Source of the DNA: Sandaracinaceae bacterium
GTDB taxonomy: Bacteria; Myxococcota_A; Polyangia; Polyangiales; Houyiibacteriaceae
Direction of reading: 5' to 3'
NCBI GenBank assembly: GCA_016706685.1
Contig: JADJJE010000036.1
Location: forward strand, 1 to 64,000
DNA: 64,000 bases
The notes under the pieces are model-generated. The model saw only the letters and a list, made by a program, of their open reading frames with translations, was not told the DNA's origin and did not search any database. This document shows, one piece after another, positions 26,789-35,693 of this stretch (position 1 is the first letter of the stretch; each line of letters starts with the position of its first letter). Both the position numbers and the translations under genes were made by a program.

Positions 26789-28564
26789 TCACCGCCCCCG
26801 CGCCTGCAGCACCTGCGCGATGCGCCCCTTCATCTCGCCCGTCTCGTCCCCGTGCGCGCGCTGCAGCATGGCCAGCACGTCGGGGTGGTCGGCGCGCTTG
26901 AGCAAGTCCCCCGCCTGCTGGCGCTCCGCCGGGGTCCCGTGCGAGAGCACCTCGAGCAGCAGCTCGGCGGCCTCGAGGTTCGGGATCTTGCCAATCGCCC
27001 CGAGCGCAGCGCTGCGCACGGCGGCGTCTTGCGAGTCTCGGAAGATGCGCTGCAGCGGATCGAACGCGTGCCCGAAGTGCAGCGTGCTCACCGCCGCCAG
27101 GGCCTCTTGGCGCACGCTCGCGTCGGGGTCCGCCAACCCGCGCATCACCAGCACGAACGAGCGCTTGAAGTACAGCTGGCGCACGGCGCGCAGCACCGCG
27201 GCGCGCACCGATGGGTCTTCGTGCTCCACCATGGTCTCGAGCGGTGCGAGGCACGCGTAGATGCCCACGCGGCCCAGGCTCTCGGCCAGCGCGATGAGGG
27301 CAGCCGGGGTGGCGCCATTCACCTCGCCCAGCTGCCGCAGCCGGCACAGCAGCGCGTGGCGCCGGATGTAGTCGGGCGTCTTCGGGTCTTCCAGCACCTG
27401 GCCCATGGTCTCGACGGCGTCGCCGGCCTGCTCCCACTCGATGACGTCCAAGCGCCAGATCTCGGGGTAGGCCGTGTCCATGCGCAGGTAGTCCGGGAAG
27501 CCCACCGCGTTGAGCGGCTCGTCGGGCATCCCGCTCAGCCGCTCGGCCAGGCGCGCATAGCGGGCGCGCCGCTTCTCGGGCAGCGGCAGCGCGGCCAGGC
27601 GCTGGTAGACCCCGCGCACGCTCGAGTAGAGGCCGAGGTCGTTGTAGCCGTCGATGGCCGCCGAGAACGCGTTCTCCGCCATCTCGGGCATGCCGCCGTC
27701 CTCGAGCAGCTTGGTGGCCGCCTGCTCTTGCGTTTGCGCGCCGCGCTGGCGGTAGTGCGCCTCGTACGGCAGGCGGTTGCGCCGGCAGAACTGCGCGGCC
27801 TCGCGCAGCAGGGTGGCCGCCGTGTGCAGCTCACCGCGCTCCACGGCCAGCTTGGCAAAATCTTCGAAGTACTGGAGCACGTAGTACTTGAGGTGGTCGG
27901 CCGTGAGGATGCGGATGCAGCCCAGGTAGCCCTCGGCCAGGTTCTCGAACGCGCCCTCCTTGCCGATGTTGAGCAGCACCTGGTAGCAGTCGAACGCGCG
28001 CTCGCGCTGCCCGATGGTCTCGAATCCGTCGGCCGCCGCCTCGATGGCCTGCATGCTGAGCACGCGCTCGCGGCGCGCGGCGGCGTGGTCCTCCAGCTGC
28101 TGACAGGCGCGGCTCAGGTTGAAGCGCACCAGGCCCAGGATGTAGAGGTTCTGCCGCAGCCGCGGGTCTTGCGTGAGCCGCTCCCACAGCAGGCGCGCCG
28201 TGCGCAGGTCGCCGGCGTTCTCTTGCTGGATGGCGGCGTGGCCCAGCCAGCCCGCCTCCTCGAAGGCGCGCGCGGCCTGCACAGGGTCCTTGCCCATCAC
28301 GCGCAGGCGCGCTCGGTCGAGCGGCGCGTCCTGCACCAGGCTCTGGGCGCCGGCCAGGTCGCCCCGGAACATGCGCAGCGTGGCCACCGCGCGCTTGCGC
28401 CCGAGCGCCGTGTACGCGCGGTCCGCCAGCGCCAGCCCCGTGCGCAGCTCCTCGTCGCTCATGTGGCTGCGGCTCAGCAGCGCCCACAGCGGCACCAGCG
28501 CTCCCTGCGCGTTGCCCGCGTCCAGCTGCTCGGTGGTCCTGCGGTGCGCCTCGCGCGCGTCCAT
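26789..28564 (-). CDS. HEAT-repeat/TPR-like protein of the MoxR-vWA operon
   Basis: This 591-residue cytoplasmic protein is entirely helical. The first 400 residues look like TPR-type repeats (RTGLALADRAYTALGRKRAV, GFETIGQRERAFDCYQVLLN). The C-terminal 170 residues are HEAT repeats with the usual D-P-S-V-R signature (EHEDPSVRAAVLRAVRQLYF, ADPDASVRQEALAAVSTLHF, DSQDAAVRSAALGAIGKI). Such repeats bind proteins rather than catalyse. The start ATG 28564 shares its A with the vWA stop codon (TGATG), and an upstream in-frame extension overlapping the vWA gene was rejected. It is the last gene of a five-gene operon and probably the substrate-recognition or scaffold component of the MoxR/vWA machine. 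Confidence 0.88.
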   Translation of the reverse strand: MDAREAHRRTTEQLDAGNAQGALVPLWALLSRSHMSDEELRTGLALADRAYTALGRKRAVATLRMFRGDLAGAQSLVQDAPLDRARLRVMGKDPVQAARAFEEAGWLGHAAIQQENAGDLRTARLLWERLTQDPRLRQNLYILGLVRFNLSRACQQLEDHAAARRERVLSMQAIEAAADGFETIGQRERAFDCYQVLLNIGKEGAFENLAEGYLGCIRILTADHLKYYVLQYFEDFAKLAVERGELHTAATLLREAAQFCRRNRLPYEAHYRQRGAQTQEQAATKLLEDGGMPEMAENAFSAAIDGYNDLGLYSSVRGVYQRLAALPLPEKRRARYARLAERLSGMPDEPLNAVGFPDYLRMDTAYPEIWRLDVIEWEQAGDAVETMGQVLEDPKTPDYIRRHALLCRLRQLGEVNGATPAALIALAESLGRVGIYACLAPLETMVEHEDPSVRAAVLRAVRQLYFKRSFVLVMRGLADPDASVRQEALAAVSTLHFGHAFDPLQRIFRDSQDAAVRSAALGAIGKIPNLEAAELLLEVLSHGTPAERQQAGDLLKRADHPDVLAMLQRAHGDETGEMKGRIAQVLQARGR

Positions 28565-30114
28565 CAGCGCCGGCCTCCCGCGCGTGGGCTGGTCATCAGG
28601 CTGGTGGTGCTGGACCCGCCGCCGCCGCCGTGCGGGCCGCTGGGGGCACCCGGCACCAGGCTCTCGCGCGCGGCGTCCTCCACGATGTCGAGCGCCCGCT
28701 TGGCACGCTGATCCTTGAGGCGCAGCGCCTGCTCGTCCACCACCTGCACGGTGTGCAAGCGGTGCAGGTAGTCGAGCTCCAGCTTGCCCGTGGAGGGCAG
28801 CATGAACACGCCGTAGAGCTTCGCCACGCGCCGCATGTTCTCGATGGTCTCGAGCGGCACGTGGCACTCCGCGTGCGTGAGCAGGTACACCATGGGCGTG
28901 CGGCGCTCACGCCGCTCGAGGCGCGACAGCTCGTTGGCCAGCAGCCCGAAGACCTTCGCGTAGTTGCGCCCGTGCTCGCCCTTGAAGCGCAGCAGGTAGG
29001 GCACGCTGATGCCGCCGTGGTCGTCCGTGCGCCCGGGGCGCGTGCGCTGCACGTCGTACAGCCGCGAGTCGAAGAAGCGGAAGTAGACGTCCTCGCCGCG
29101 CAGCGAGAGCTTCTTGATGAGCGTGAGCGCCAGGCCCCGCGCAAACGTGGCGCGCTGCCCGCGCATGGAGGCGCTGGCGTCCACTAGGATGTAGTGCAGG
29201 CGCCGCTCCTGGTCGTTCTCCTTCTCGCGCGCGTAGTAGAAGACCTCGTTCTCCACGAAGCGGCGCACGAACAGGTCCGGGTCGAAGGCCAGCTCGGACA
29301 GCACCAAGGAGTCGATGGTGCCGCGGCGCTGCACGCCGGAGTAGCCGTCCACGCTGAAGCTCTGCGAGCCGGCCGCGCGCTTGGTCTCGAGCACGCTGGG
29401 CAAGAGATCCAGCGAGAAGTTCACCACGTCGTTGGCCTCGGGGCTCTCGAACACGCCCAGCAGGTCCAGCATGTTCTCGGTGCCGTTGGCCCCGCTGCCC
29501 GCGCCGAACATGCCCACCAGGCGCAGCGTGTCGAGGTCGATCTGCTCGAACGACGTGACCAGCCGCAGGCTGGAGCGGGCCAGGTACTCGAGGAACGCGA
29601 GGTCCACGCTGCGGTCCGCGCTGCGCCACAGGGCCGGCAGCTCCGGCTCGAGCGCGGCATACACCTCGGCGTCGAGCGGCAGCGCGGTGGGCTCACGCCG
29701 CTCGGTGGGCGTGGCGAAGCGCTCGAACAGCGGCGCCAGCACCTTCAGCAAGATGACCGCCAGCAGCGGGTCCTCGAGGCGCCACTGCCGCGCCTTCTCC
29801 ATGACCTCGCACTCGCCGATCTCGCGCAGCGTGTTGGTGAGCGTGGTGAGCGCCGCCAGCTGCGGCTGGGTCAGCCCCATGGAGCCCAGCGCCGCGCGCG
29901 GCTCGATGAGCACGTCGGCGGGGGCCAGCAGCGCCAGCATGCCGATGTCGTGCACCGCCCAGAACGGCACCTCCACCCCCACGCGGCTGAGCGTGCGGTG
30001 CCACTGCGCCGCGCGCAGCGAGAGCATGGCGTTGTCGTGCCGCACGAGGCTCAGCAAGAGCCCCCCGAGCTGACGGCCCACGGGCCCTTCGCGATGCTGT
30101 GGCAAGAGGCTCAC
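28564..30114 (-). CDS. ViaA-like von Willebrand factor A domain protein
   Basis: The 516-residue product has an all-helical N-terminal half (about 1-300) and a vWA domain (about 305-480). The intact metal-ion-dependent adhesion site is DASAS (312-316), with later THAECH as a candidate for the distal motif. Gly/Ser-rich residues end the protein. There is no signal peptide, so it is cytoplasmic. This architecture (helical N-terminus, C-terminal vWA) is that of ViaA, which partners the MoxR ATPase RavA. Known RavA-ViaA and the broader MoxR-vWA systems use the vWA protein as an adaptor between the ATPase and its client. It lies 9 bases after the MoxR gene and is coupled to the HEAT gene. Confidence 0.92.
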   Translation of the reverse strand: MSLLPQHREGPVGRQLGGLLLSLVRHDNAMLSLRAAQWHRTLSRVGVEVPFWAVHDIGMLALLAPADVLIEPRAALGSMGLTQPQLAALTTLTNTLREIGECEVMEKARQWRLEDPLLAVILLKVLAPLFERFATPTERREPTALPLDAEVYAALEPELPALWRSADRSVDLAFLEYLARSSLRLVTSFEQIDLDTLRLVGMFGAGSGANGTENMLDLLGVFESPEANDVVNFSLDLLPSVLETKRAAGSQSFSVDGYSGVQRRGTIDSLVLSELAFDPDLFVRRFVENEVFYYAREKENDQERRLHYILVDASASMRGQRATFARGLALTLIKKLSLRGEDVYFRFFDSRLYDVQRTRPGRTDDHGGISVPYLLRFKGEHGRNYAKVFGLLANELSRLERRERRTPMVYLLTHAECHVPLETIENMRRVAKLYGVFMLPSTGKLELDYLHRLHTVQVVDEQALRLKDQRAKRALDIVEDAARESLVPGAPSGPHGGGGGSSTTSLMTSPRAGGRR

Positions 30115-30123
30115 GCGGTGCCT

Positions 30124-31308
30124 TTACTGCGCGAACTTGCCGCTCTGGAACACGTGCCCCAGCAGCTGCTCCACCCGGGTGAGCGCGTCGCGCGCGGGCT
30201 TGGTGCCCAGGCTCTCGAGCGCGGCCTTGATCTCGTTGAGGGCCTTCAGGTGACTGAAGAGCTGGATGTCGCTCATGGGCCGGTCGGAGGTGAGCAGGTC
30301 GCGGATGCGGTTCAGCTCGGCGACCAGCGCGTCGATGCCCACGTCCGTGGCGCCGAAGCGGCGCGCCTCGGGGTGTTCGCGGTACCAGGCTTCGAGCACG
30401 GGGCCCACCACGCCGTCCAGGATCTCGGCCTGGTCCAGGTTGTTCCACGTGTGCTTGAGCACGAAGAAGTCGCTCGGGTCTGCCGTGGGGCGCCCGTCGA
30501 GCGCCGCGCTCGCCGCGAACAGCTTCAGCATCTTGATGGCGCGGCGGTCGGAGAGCGACACGCCCTCGCTGCGGATCTGGAAGACCAGCCCCTTGTAGGC
30601 CGCCAGGAAGTCCTCTGTGAAGTTCATGCGCGGCGCGAAGCCCGCGTGCAGCGCGTGCAGGTCGGCCGCGCTCAAGAGCGGCTGCAGGCGGTCGTAGCTG
30701 CCGTCGATCTTGCCCACCTCGTGCGCCACGCCCTTCAGCAACAGGTCGTGGAAGTGGTAGCTATCCAGGTTGTCGCTGTGTACGCGCAGCAGGAAGCGGT
30801 CGAACACCGCCATCAGGTTCTCGTCGTTGGGCACCTCGTTGGAGGCCGCGAACGCGCTCATGAGCGGCACCTTCACCACGTCGGCGCCCACGGTGTACAC
30901 GCGCTCGTTCAGCACGCTCAGCAGCGAGTTGAGGATGGCGCTGTTGGCCTTGAAGACCTCGTCCAGGAACACGATCTCCGACTCCGGCATCATGCCCTCG
31001 GTGCGCCGCTTGTAGGCGCCGTCGCGGAAGGCCTGGATGTCGATGGGCCCGAAGATCTCGTTGGGCTCCGTGAAGCGCGTGAGCAGGTACTCGAAGTACT
31101 TGGCCTGAACCAGCTTCGCGAAGAGCCGGATGATGGCGCTCTTGGCGGTGCCGGGCGGGCCCACCAGCACCATGTGCTCACCGGCCACGATGGCGATGAG
31201 CATCAGGCGGATGGTCTCGCTCTTGCCGAGGAAGGTGGCCTCGAGGCGCTGGGCGACTTGGGTGAGGCGGCGGAGAGTCTGGGCGTCTTGGGTCACGAGG
31301 GGCTCCAT
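30124..31308 (-). CDS. MoxR-family AAA+ ATPase (RavA-like)
   Basis: This 394-residue ATPase starts at ATG 31308 (MEPLVTQDAQ); the longer frame upstream is shadow sequence over the preceding gene. Walker A is GPPGTAKS (50-57) and Walker B is IVFLDE (112-117). The sensor-1 region is AASNEVP, followed by the Arg-finger phrase FDRFLLR. TEPNEIFGPIDIQAFRDGAY is the MoxR/RavA insertion signature. A helical C-terminal region of about 150 residues carries DRRAIKMLKLFAASAALDGR, the sensor-2 and lid part. MoxR proteins remodel or mature protein complexes together with vWA partners. It overlaps the preceding gene by 16 bases and sits immediately upstream of the vWA gene. All ATPase residues are present. 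Confidence 0.95.
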   Translation of the reverse strand: MEPLVTQDAQTLRRLTQVAQRLEATFLGKSETIRLMLIAIVAGEHMVLVGPPGTAKSAIIRLFAKLVQAKYFEYLLTRFTEPNEIFGPIDIQAFRDGAYKRRTEGMMPESEIVFLDEVFKANSAILNSLLSVLNERVYTVGADVVKVPLMSAFAASNEVPNDENLMAVFDRFLLRVHSDNLDSYHFHDLLLKGVAHEVGKIDGSYDRLQPLLSAADLHALHAGFAPRMNFTEDFLAAYKGLVFQIRSEGVSLSDRRAIKMLKLFAASAALDGRPTADPSDFFVLKHTWNNLDQAEILDGVVGPVLEAWYREHPEARRFGATDVGIDALVAELNRIRDLLTSDRPMSDIQLFSHLKALNEIKAALESLGTKPARDALTRVEQLLGHVFQSGKFAQ

Positions 31309-32522
31309 ACAGAGGCAACGGAAGCGACAACGGAGGCAGCAGGGCCAGAGGCGGGCTGCGTGGCGGTGAGCGGCAGGGCCACGCGCTGAAAGAGGGTGTG
31401 CGCGAGGTGCGCGGTGTCGGGGTCCAGCTGCGCGGCCACGGTCACGGCCCACTCCCCCAGGCGGCGGCGGTCGCTGGGCGGCACCACCTCGAGCGGGTCG
31501 AGCGCGTCGTGGCCACCGAGCGCCTCGGGCAGCACGGCCCAGAAGAGGCGCGCGTCCATGTCGCTGCAGTTGGGCGCCGCCTCACTGGCCTGCCGGTCGA
31601 GCGCGGCCATCATGGCGGTCTCCATGACGAACGCGGTGGCGGTGCCCAGCAGCGCGGGGGGCGCACCCACGGCGGTGAGCTCACGCAAGGCGGCCCCAAT
31701 GCGCGCCGCGGCGGTGCCGAGGCCCGTGCGCACCAGGTGATGCGCCACGCCGTGACGCAAGGCCGGGTCGCTGAGCACGGCCAGCATGGTGGACGTGAAG
31801 CGAAAGTCCGGCGTGTCCCCGAGGCCCAGCAGCGCGGTGAGCGGCGAGCGCGCGGCCAGCCGCTGCATGCTCTGGTGCAGGCCCGCCATGTCCTCGTCGA
31901 GGTCCGGCGCCGACCAGAACGACGAGAGCGGCGTCTGCGACACGGTCTCGCGCACGAAGCGCACCCTGGGCAGCGCCACCACGTTGGCGGGCGCCTGTCG
32001 GCCCCAGTAGCGGTAGGTGTAGGCCCAGTTCTTGATGACGCGGTCCTCACGCTGCAGCGCCGTCACGCGCAGCAGCAGCGCGTGCCGCAGCAGCGCCTCG
32101 CCGCGCGTCATGGGCTCGCCGGCGGCCTCGATCAGCTGGTCGGCCCAGCCGCGCACCACGGCACGCGAGGAGCGCCGAAAGGCCGCGTCCAGCAGCGGGT
32201 CGGTGAGCGTGGCCAGGTTGTGCGCGGCCATGGCCAGCGCCCACGTGCCGCGGTCCGGATAGGGCAGGGTGCCCACGGGCGCGACCTGCGCGGCGATGCG
32301 GTGGAACGCCTCGTAGAGCCGCCGGTCCGCGTCCATGTCCGTGGGGCGGCTGTGCGCGAACGTGTCGAGCGCATGCGGCGGCAGCGCGCGCGTGGCCTTG
32401 GCGACGCCACCGCTCATGAGCGGCGAGAGCCAGCCCACCGAGAACCCGTGGAACAGCTCCCCGAAGACGCGGAGCGTCTTGTCGTCCAAGCGCAGCGCCT
32501 TGTCGTCGAGGCCCCCCGCCAT
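31293..32522 (-). CDS. Unrecognised helical protein of the MoxR-vWA operon
   Basis: This 409-residue protein starts at ATG 32522, one base after the previous stop (TGACATG), and overlaps the MoxR start by 16 bases. It is Ala/Leu/Arg-rich and predicted mostly helical, with no signal peptide, transmembrane segment or catalytic motif that I recognise. Candidate conserved patches are FGELFHGFSVGWLSPLMSGG near the N-terminus and WAYTYRYWGRQAPANVVALP in the middle. Fixed placement directly before the ATPase argues for a dedicated subunit. It could belong to the uncharacterised X subunits of MoxR-vWA ternary systems (the bpX or fvmX families), which I cannot test without a profile search. Reality of the gene is strongly supported by the coupling. 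Confidence 0.82.
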   Translation of the reverse strand: MAGGLDDKALRLDDKTLRVFGELFHGFSVGWLSPLMSGGVAKATRALPPHALDTFAHSRPTDMDADRRLYEAFHRIAAQVAPVGTLPYPDRGTWALAMAAHNLATLTDPLLDAAFRRSSRAVVRGWADQLIEAAGEPMTRGEALLRHALLLRVTALQREDRVIKNWAYTYRYWGRQAPANVVALPRVRFVRETVSQTPLSSFWSAPDLDEDMAGLHQSMQRLAARSPLTALLGLGDTPDFRFTSTMLAVLSDPALRHGVAHHLVRTGLGTAAARIGAALRELTAVGAPPALLGTATAFVMETAMMAALDRQASEAAPNCSDMDARLFWAVLPEALGGHDALDPLEVVPPSDRRRLGEWAVTVAAQLDPDTAHLAHTLFQRVALPLTATQPASGPAASVVASVASVWSPS

Positions 32523-32523
32523 G

Positions 32524-34089
32524 TCAGCCTGCTCCACCCGTGCCGCCCGCGTCGCCCGGGGGCAGCGGCACGCCACGCAGCGGGAAGCGGCGCAGCTCGT
32601 CGTACTCCATGACCGGCAGCGGCGGGTCGAAGCGCTCGGGCGCGTCGGCATGCACGGCGCGCGCGGCCACGTGGTCGATCATGGAGCGCGTCACCAAGCC
32701 GAAGGCCGCGTTGGCCACGCGCCGCGGGATGGTCTCCTCGGGGTGGAAGAACACGTGGTCCTCGCCCTGCGGGTGCACCAGGTCCTTCAGCACGTCGGGC
32801 GCCACGGCCGGCACCAGCGTGAGCCCGGCGGGCACGTAGATGCGCGTGGCCACCTCGCTGAAGAAGCGTCCGAGCGGGAGCCCCTCGATGCCGGAAGGGT
32901 CCAGCACGTAGATGTGCTTCTCGCCGATGGCCACGCGCAGCGCGCTGAGCGTCTTGGGTGGCAGCACGTAGAGCATGCGCGCCAGGTACTCGCGCTCCTC
33001 GATGGGCACCGCCGTGGCGTTCACGCGCCGGAAGGGCTCGCTGGTCTGCGCGAGGCGCAGCGTGAGCGGCTTCTGGCCCGCGTTGCCCACGGGGATGGGC
33101 GGCCGCTCGCCGTGCGCCAGCGCGGTGGCCTCGAGGTTGGCGCGCACCAGCGAGCGCACGGGAGCGAAGGCGGGCAGCGGGTCGAACTGCAGCACCTCGT
33201 GCGCGGAGCCGATGCTGTTGCTCTGCCCAGCCTCCGCCAGCTTTGGCGCGTGTGGCCCCGACACCAGCGTGAGCCCCTGCTGGAAGAGCGACGCGCACGA
33301 GTCGAGCGAGATGGGGTGGCGGTAGCCCAGCTCCACGGCCACGCCGTTGGCGATGGGCTCGTAGACGCGCACGCCCGGCAGGTCGCGCAGCAAGCCCAGG
33401 ATGCGCTCGGGCGCCTCGGTGAGCTCGAACAGGTAGAGCCGCCGCGGCGCGTCGTCGAAGGACGACTGACTGGGCCACTCGGCGAAGCCTGCGCGCGCGT
33501 CCACCTGCCAGCGGAAGAGGTAGCCGATGAGCGCGTGGCCGATGCCCACCTCGGCCGTGACCCAGGCTTGCTCGGCGGCGCGCCCGAGGCCCTGCGACGC
33601 CACGCGGTGCGGCGTGAGGGTGAGCAGCAGCTCACGGAAGCCGAGCTCGCGCTCCACCGTGTAGGTCTGCTCGAAGGTGTCGTGGTAGAGGATGGCGTCG
33701 TCCTCGCGGTCCTTCAGCTCGAGCACGTCGTAGCCCAGCGGCGACGTGGCGTCGCGGTACTGCACGAAGTGCCGCTGCGTGCCCGTGAACACCATGCCGC
33801 CGGCCAGCTTGGCGATGCTGGCCACGCGGTCCATGCGGTAGGACGACTCGGCGTCCAGGTAGAGCAACAGCTCGCGCGTGCGCAGCGCGGTGGTCACCCG
33901 GCGGATGGCCATGCCGCCCAGCAGCTCGTCCAGCGAGCCCTCGTCCGAGTAGGCCCGGAAGAAGGCCACCAGGCGGTCGAGCGAGGAGAAGAGCACGACG
34001 CCCTTCTGGCCGAGGAGCACGCCGCGCGCGTCGGGCCCGACCCCTGGCGTGCGAAAGCGGTTTTGATGGAGCGCGACTCTTTCCAGCAC
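32524..34089 (-). CDS. Unrecognised 521-residue protein, first gene of the MoxR-vWA operon
   Basis: The product starts at GTG 34089 (MLERVALHQNRFR) and is soluble, mixed alpha/beta and without signal peptide. It begins with short beta-strand-like segments (RGVLLGQKGVVLFSSLDRLV, ATALRTRELLLYLDAESSYR), then longer alternating regions. It ends in a phrase rich in aromatic and acidic residues (EDHVFFHPEETIPRRVANAA) and a Gly-rich tail. I recognise no enzyme family. Its position as promoter-proximal gene of a MoxR-vWA cluster, together with its size, fits an uncharacterised partner (bpX/fvmX-like) that could be the sensor or effector. No clear ribosome binding site precedes the GTG, so the true start might be slightly downstream. 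Confidence 0.82.
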   Translation of the reverse strand: MLERVALHQNRFRTPGVGPDARGVLLGQKGVVLFSSLDRLVAFFRAYSDEGSLDELLGGMAIRRVTTALRTRELLLYLDAESSYRMDRVASIAKLAGGMVFTGTQRHFVQYRDATSPLGYDVLELKDREDDAILYHDTFEQTYTVERELGFRELLLTLTPHRVASQGLGRAAEQAWVTAEVGIGHALIGYLFRWQVDARAGFAEWPSQSSFDDAPRRLYLFELTEAPERILGLLRDLPGVRVYEPIANGVAVELGYRHPISLDSCASLFQQGLTLVSGPHAPKLAEAGQSNSIGSAHEVLQFDPLPAFAPVRSLVRANLEATALAHGERPPIPVGNAGQKPLTLRLAQTSEPFRRVNATAVPIEEREYLARMLYVLPPKTLSALRVAIGEKHIYVLDPSGIEGLPLGRFFSEVATRIYVPAGLTLVPAVAPDVLKDLVHPQGEDHVFFHPEETIPRRVANAAFGLVTRSMIDHVAARAVHADAPERFDPPLPVMEYDELRRFPLRGVPLPPGDAGGTGGAG

Positions 34090-34533
34090 AGCGCGGGAGG
34101 CTACCAGGGTGCGGCTTCGAATGCATGGCTGGTTCTACGGGGGTGATCGCGAGGAGGGGGCGGGGCACCCGGGTCTGCGGGGCCGGTCGCGCTGGCGCTC
34201 CCTCGGGTGCCTCCCCCATTTCGTCGCGTCGTTCCGACGCTAGAAATGGGGCCCCCCCCACCCCCGCTGACCCGGGCGCCCCGCCCCCTCCATGGGGCCG
34301 CATGGACTCGCGGTGGGCATGGCGTGCTGCCGACGCGTGGTAGGGGTGGGGGCGCGCCGGGGGCTCGACTGGGCGCGACGAAGCGTGAGGGTGTGGGGGC
34401 GGGCGGGTTGGAGTGGCGCTCGGCGGGCACAGGGGTGTGACGCGGCGGCACACTCGGTGTTGGCGGGCGGCGGAAATTGCGGGTGATGTTGACCCCGGAG
34501 GCCATGGCATGAGTCGTGCGTCGCTTGCGGAGC
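34090..34533. other. Divergent, very G/C-tract-rich intergenic region
   Basis: About 440 bases separate the MoxR-vWA operon (minus) from the lipoprotein gene (plus). The stretch contains long C or G runs (for example around 34,250-34,270) and no convincing coding frame. Promoters for both sides must lie here. The strongest individual element is the dyad at 34,214-34,251. Confidence 0.5.
34214..34251. promoter_or_regulatory. Strong dyad/hairpin in the divergent MoxR-vWA upstream region
   Basis: CCCCATTTC (34214-34222) is the exact reverse complement of GAAATGGGG (34243-34251). Inside it, CGTCG (34227-34231) pairs with CGACG (34235-34239) around a TTC loop, leaving a small asymmetric internal loop. 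It lies about 125 bases upstream of the operon start. It could be an operator for a dimeric regulator or an RNA hairpin in the leader. Confidence 0.5.
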
Positions 34534-35262
34534 ATGGCTGCTGCATCTCGCTCCTCGGTCGCGCTCGCGCTGCTCGCTCTGGTTGGTGGATGTGCGTGGG
34601 CCACGAATCCGGACGCGCGGTTCGAGCGAGACGAAGTCTTGCTCTACCCGGGTGGTTGCTTCGACGCGGAGATGAGCGGCATCGATAGCTTTCGTGACCT
34701 TCGGGCTCGGAGTGATGGCGCCATCGCGACTCACGAGCTGATCTCGAGCGAGTCGTGGTTCGCCACACGGACATACGCGAGGGTCTGCGGGGTGGAGCTC
34801 GGGACGACGGAGGTTCATCTCGTGAACGGGCGCCGCGTGGTCGACTCGCTCCTCGTCGAGGTCGCGGAGGTGGCGAGCCTGACGCTGGCCGCGGCGCAGG
34901 ACGAGTTCCGCGACCGGTACCCCGCCGTGCCGCGGCCTGTTGGGCTCCTCGTGGGACGGCGAGCGTTCCTCTACGTGGCTGCCGTCGCCGCCGACGGGCG
35001 AAGCTTCGAAGGTGCCTTCGAGGACGCGTTCGATATCATCGTCGAGCCACCGGTCGAGGTGTCGTATGTGCTCGCCGGTGTCCTGTTCGATCCGAGGTCA
35101 CTCGAGCCGGGCGTGTTTCCGGTCGGTGTGATGGGACGAGAAGAAGTGCGGACCGTCGAGTTGGTCGTGGTCGCGCCCGAGGACATCGAGCACATCGAGG
35201 TCGCGGGTGTCGTCAACGGCGAGGGGGGCGGCGGCTACTCCGTGACCGGCGTCACGAGCTGA
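34534..35262 (+). CDS. Lipoprotein of unknown function
   Basis: The 242-residue product starts at ATG 34534; an in-frame GTG at 34516 would add six residues. It has a classical lipoprotein signal (SSVALALLALVGGC, lipobox VGGC at about residue 20). The mature part has three Cys and an all-beta profile (SLLVEVAEVASLTLAAAQDE, EVRTVELVVVAPEDIEHIEV), suggesting one or two Ig-like modules. No catalytic motif is seen. It is divergent from the MoxR-vWA operon with a 440-base intergenic region, so a shared regulatory element is possible, but no functional link is evident. Confidence 0.75.
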   Translation: MAAASRSSVALALLALVGGCAWATNPDARFERDEVLLYPGGCFDAEMSGIDSFRDLRARSDGAIATHELISSESWFATRTYARVCGVELGTTEVHLVNGRRVVDSLLVEVAEVASLTLAAAQDEFRDRYPAVPRPVGLLVGRRAFLYVAAVAADGRSFEGAFEDAFDIIVEPPVEVSYVLAGVLFDPRSLEPGVFPVGVMGREEVRTVELVVVAPEDIEHIEVAGVVNGEGGGGYSVTGVTS

Positions 35263-35693
35263 CGGCTTCCACATCCTGGGCCTGGATGCAGAGCCCACCA
35301 TCAGTGGGGCGAGGCGAAGAGGGCCGCTGGCTGTTCCGCGGGCGCCGTGGTGGCGCGGTGGACGGACTCGCAGGCGACACCGAGACTGATAGCCACCACG
35401 CCACGGGGCCCGCGCCCGTGTTTGAGCCGGGGCGACGCGCGAGGCTTTCACGCGGATCGTTCTCCAGATGACGCGGCGCAAGTCTCAGGGTGTCCGTGGT
35501 GGCACGGCGCCCTGGAATGGACTCGCAGGCGACCGCACAAGCGGGCGACGGCCACCAGACCCACTGGTGCCGCCGTTGACCGAAAGCCGGATAGGGGTGG
35601 ACGTTGGGCGCTGCCTGACGTTGTGCCGCAACTGAGGGTGGCAACCGCCGAGGCCGCAGACGAACAGGGCTGGCCGGGTCCGCACAGGCCGGC
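35263..35693. other. Gene-poor stretch with an imperfect internal repeat
   Basis: I see no supported gene in these 430 bases. GGACTCGCAGGCGAC occurs at 35364-35378 and again at 35519-35533. Each copy is preceded by CCGTGGTGGC(G/A)CGG and followed by a GCCACCA element, giving two diverged copies of a roughly 45-60-base unit about 155 bases apart. It may be a decayed mobile or coding remnant. Confidence 0.45.

Noticed and set aside
29194..31389. 731-residue plus-strand open frame
   Set aside because: Fully antisense to the vWA and MoxR genes, whose motifs are unmistakable; composition (His/Gln/Arg/Val-rich) is that of a shadow frame.
34240..34275. G-quadruplex or promoter in the long C run
   Set aside because: The runs (more than eight Cs) are real but irregular in loop spacing; nothing beyond composition supports a function.
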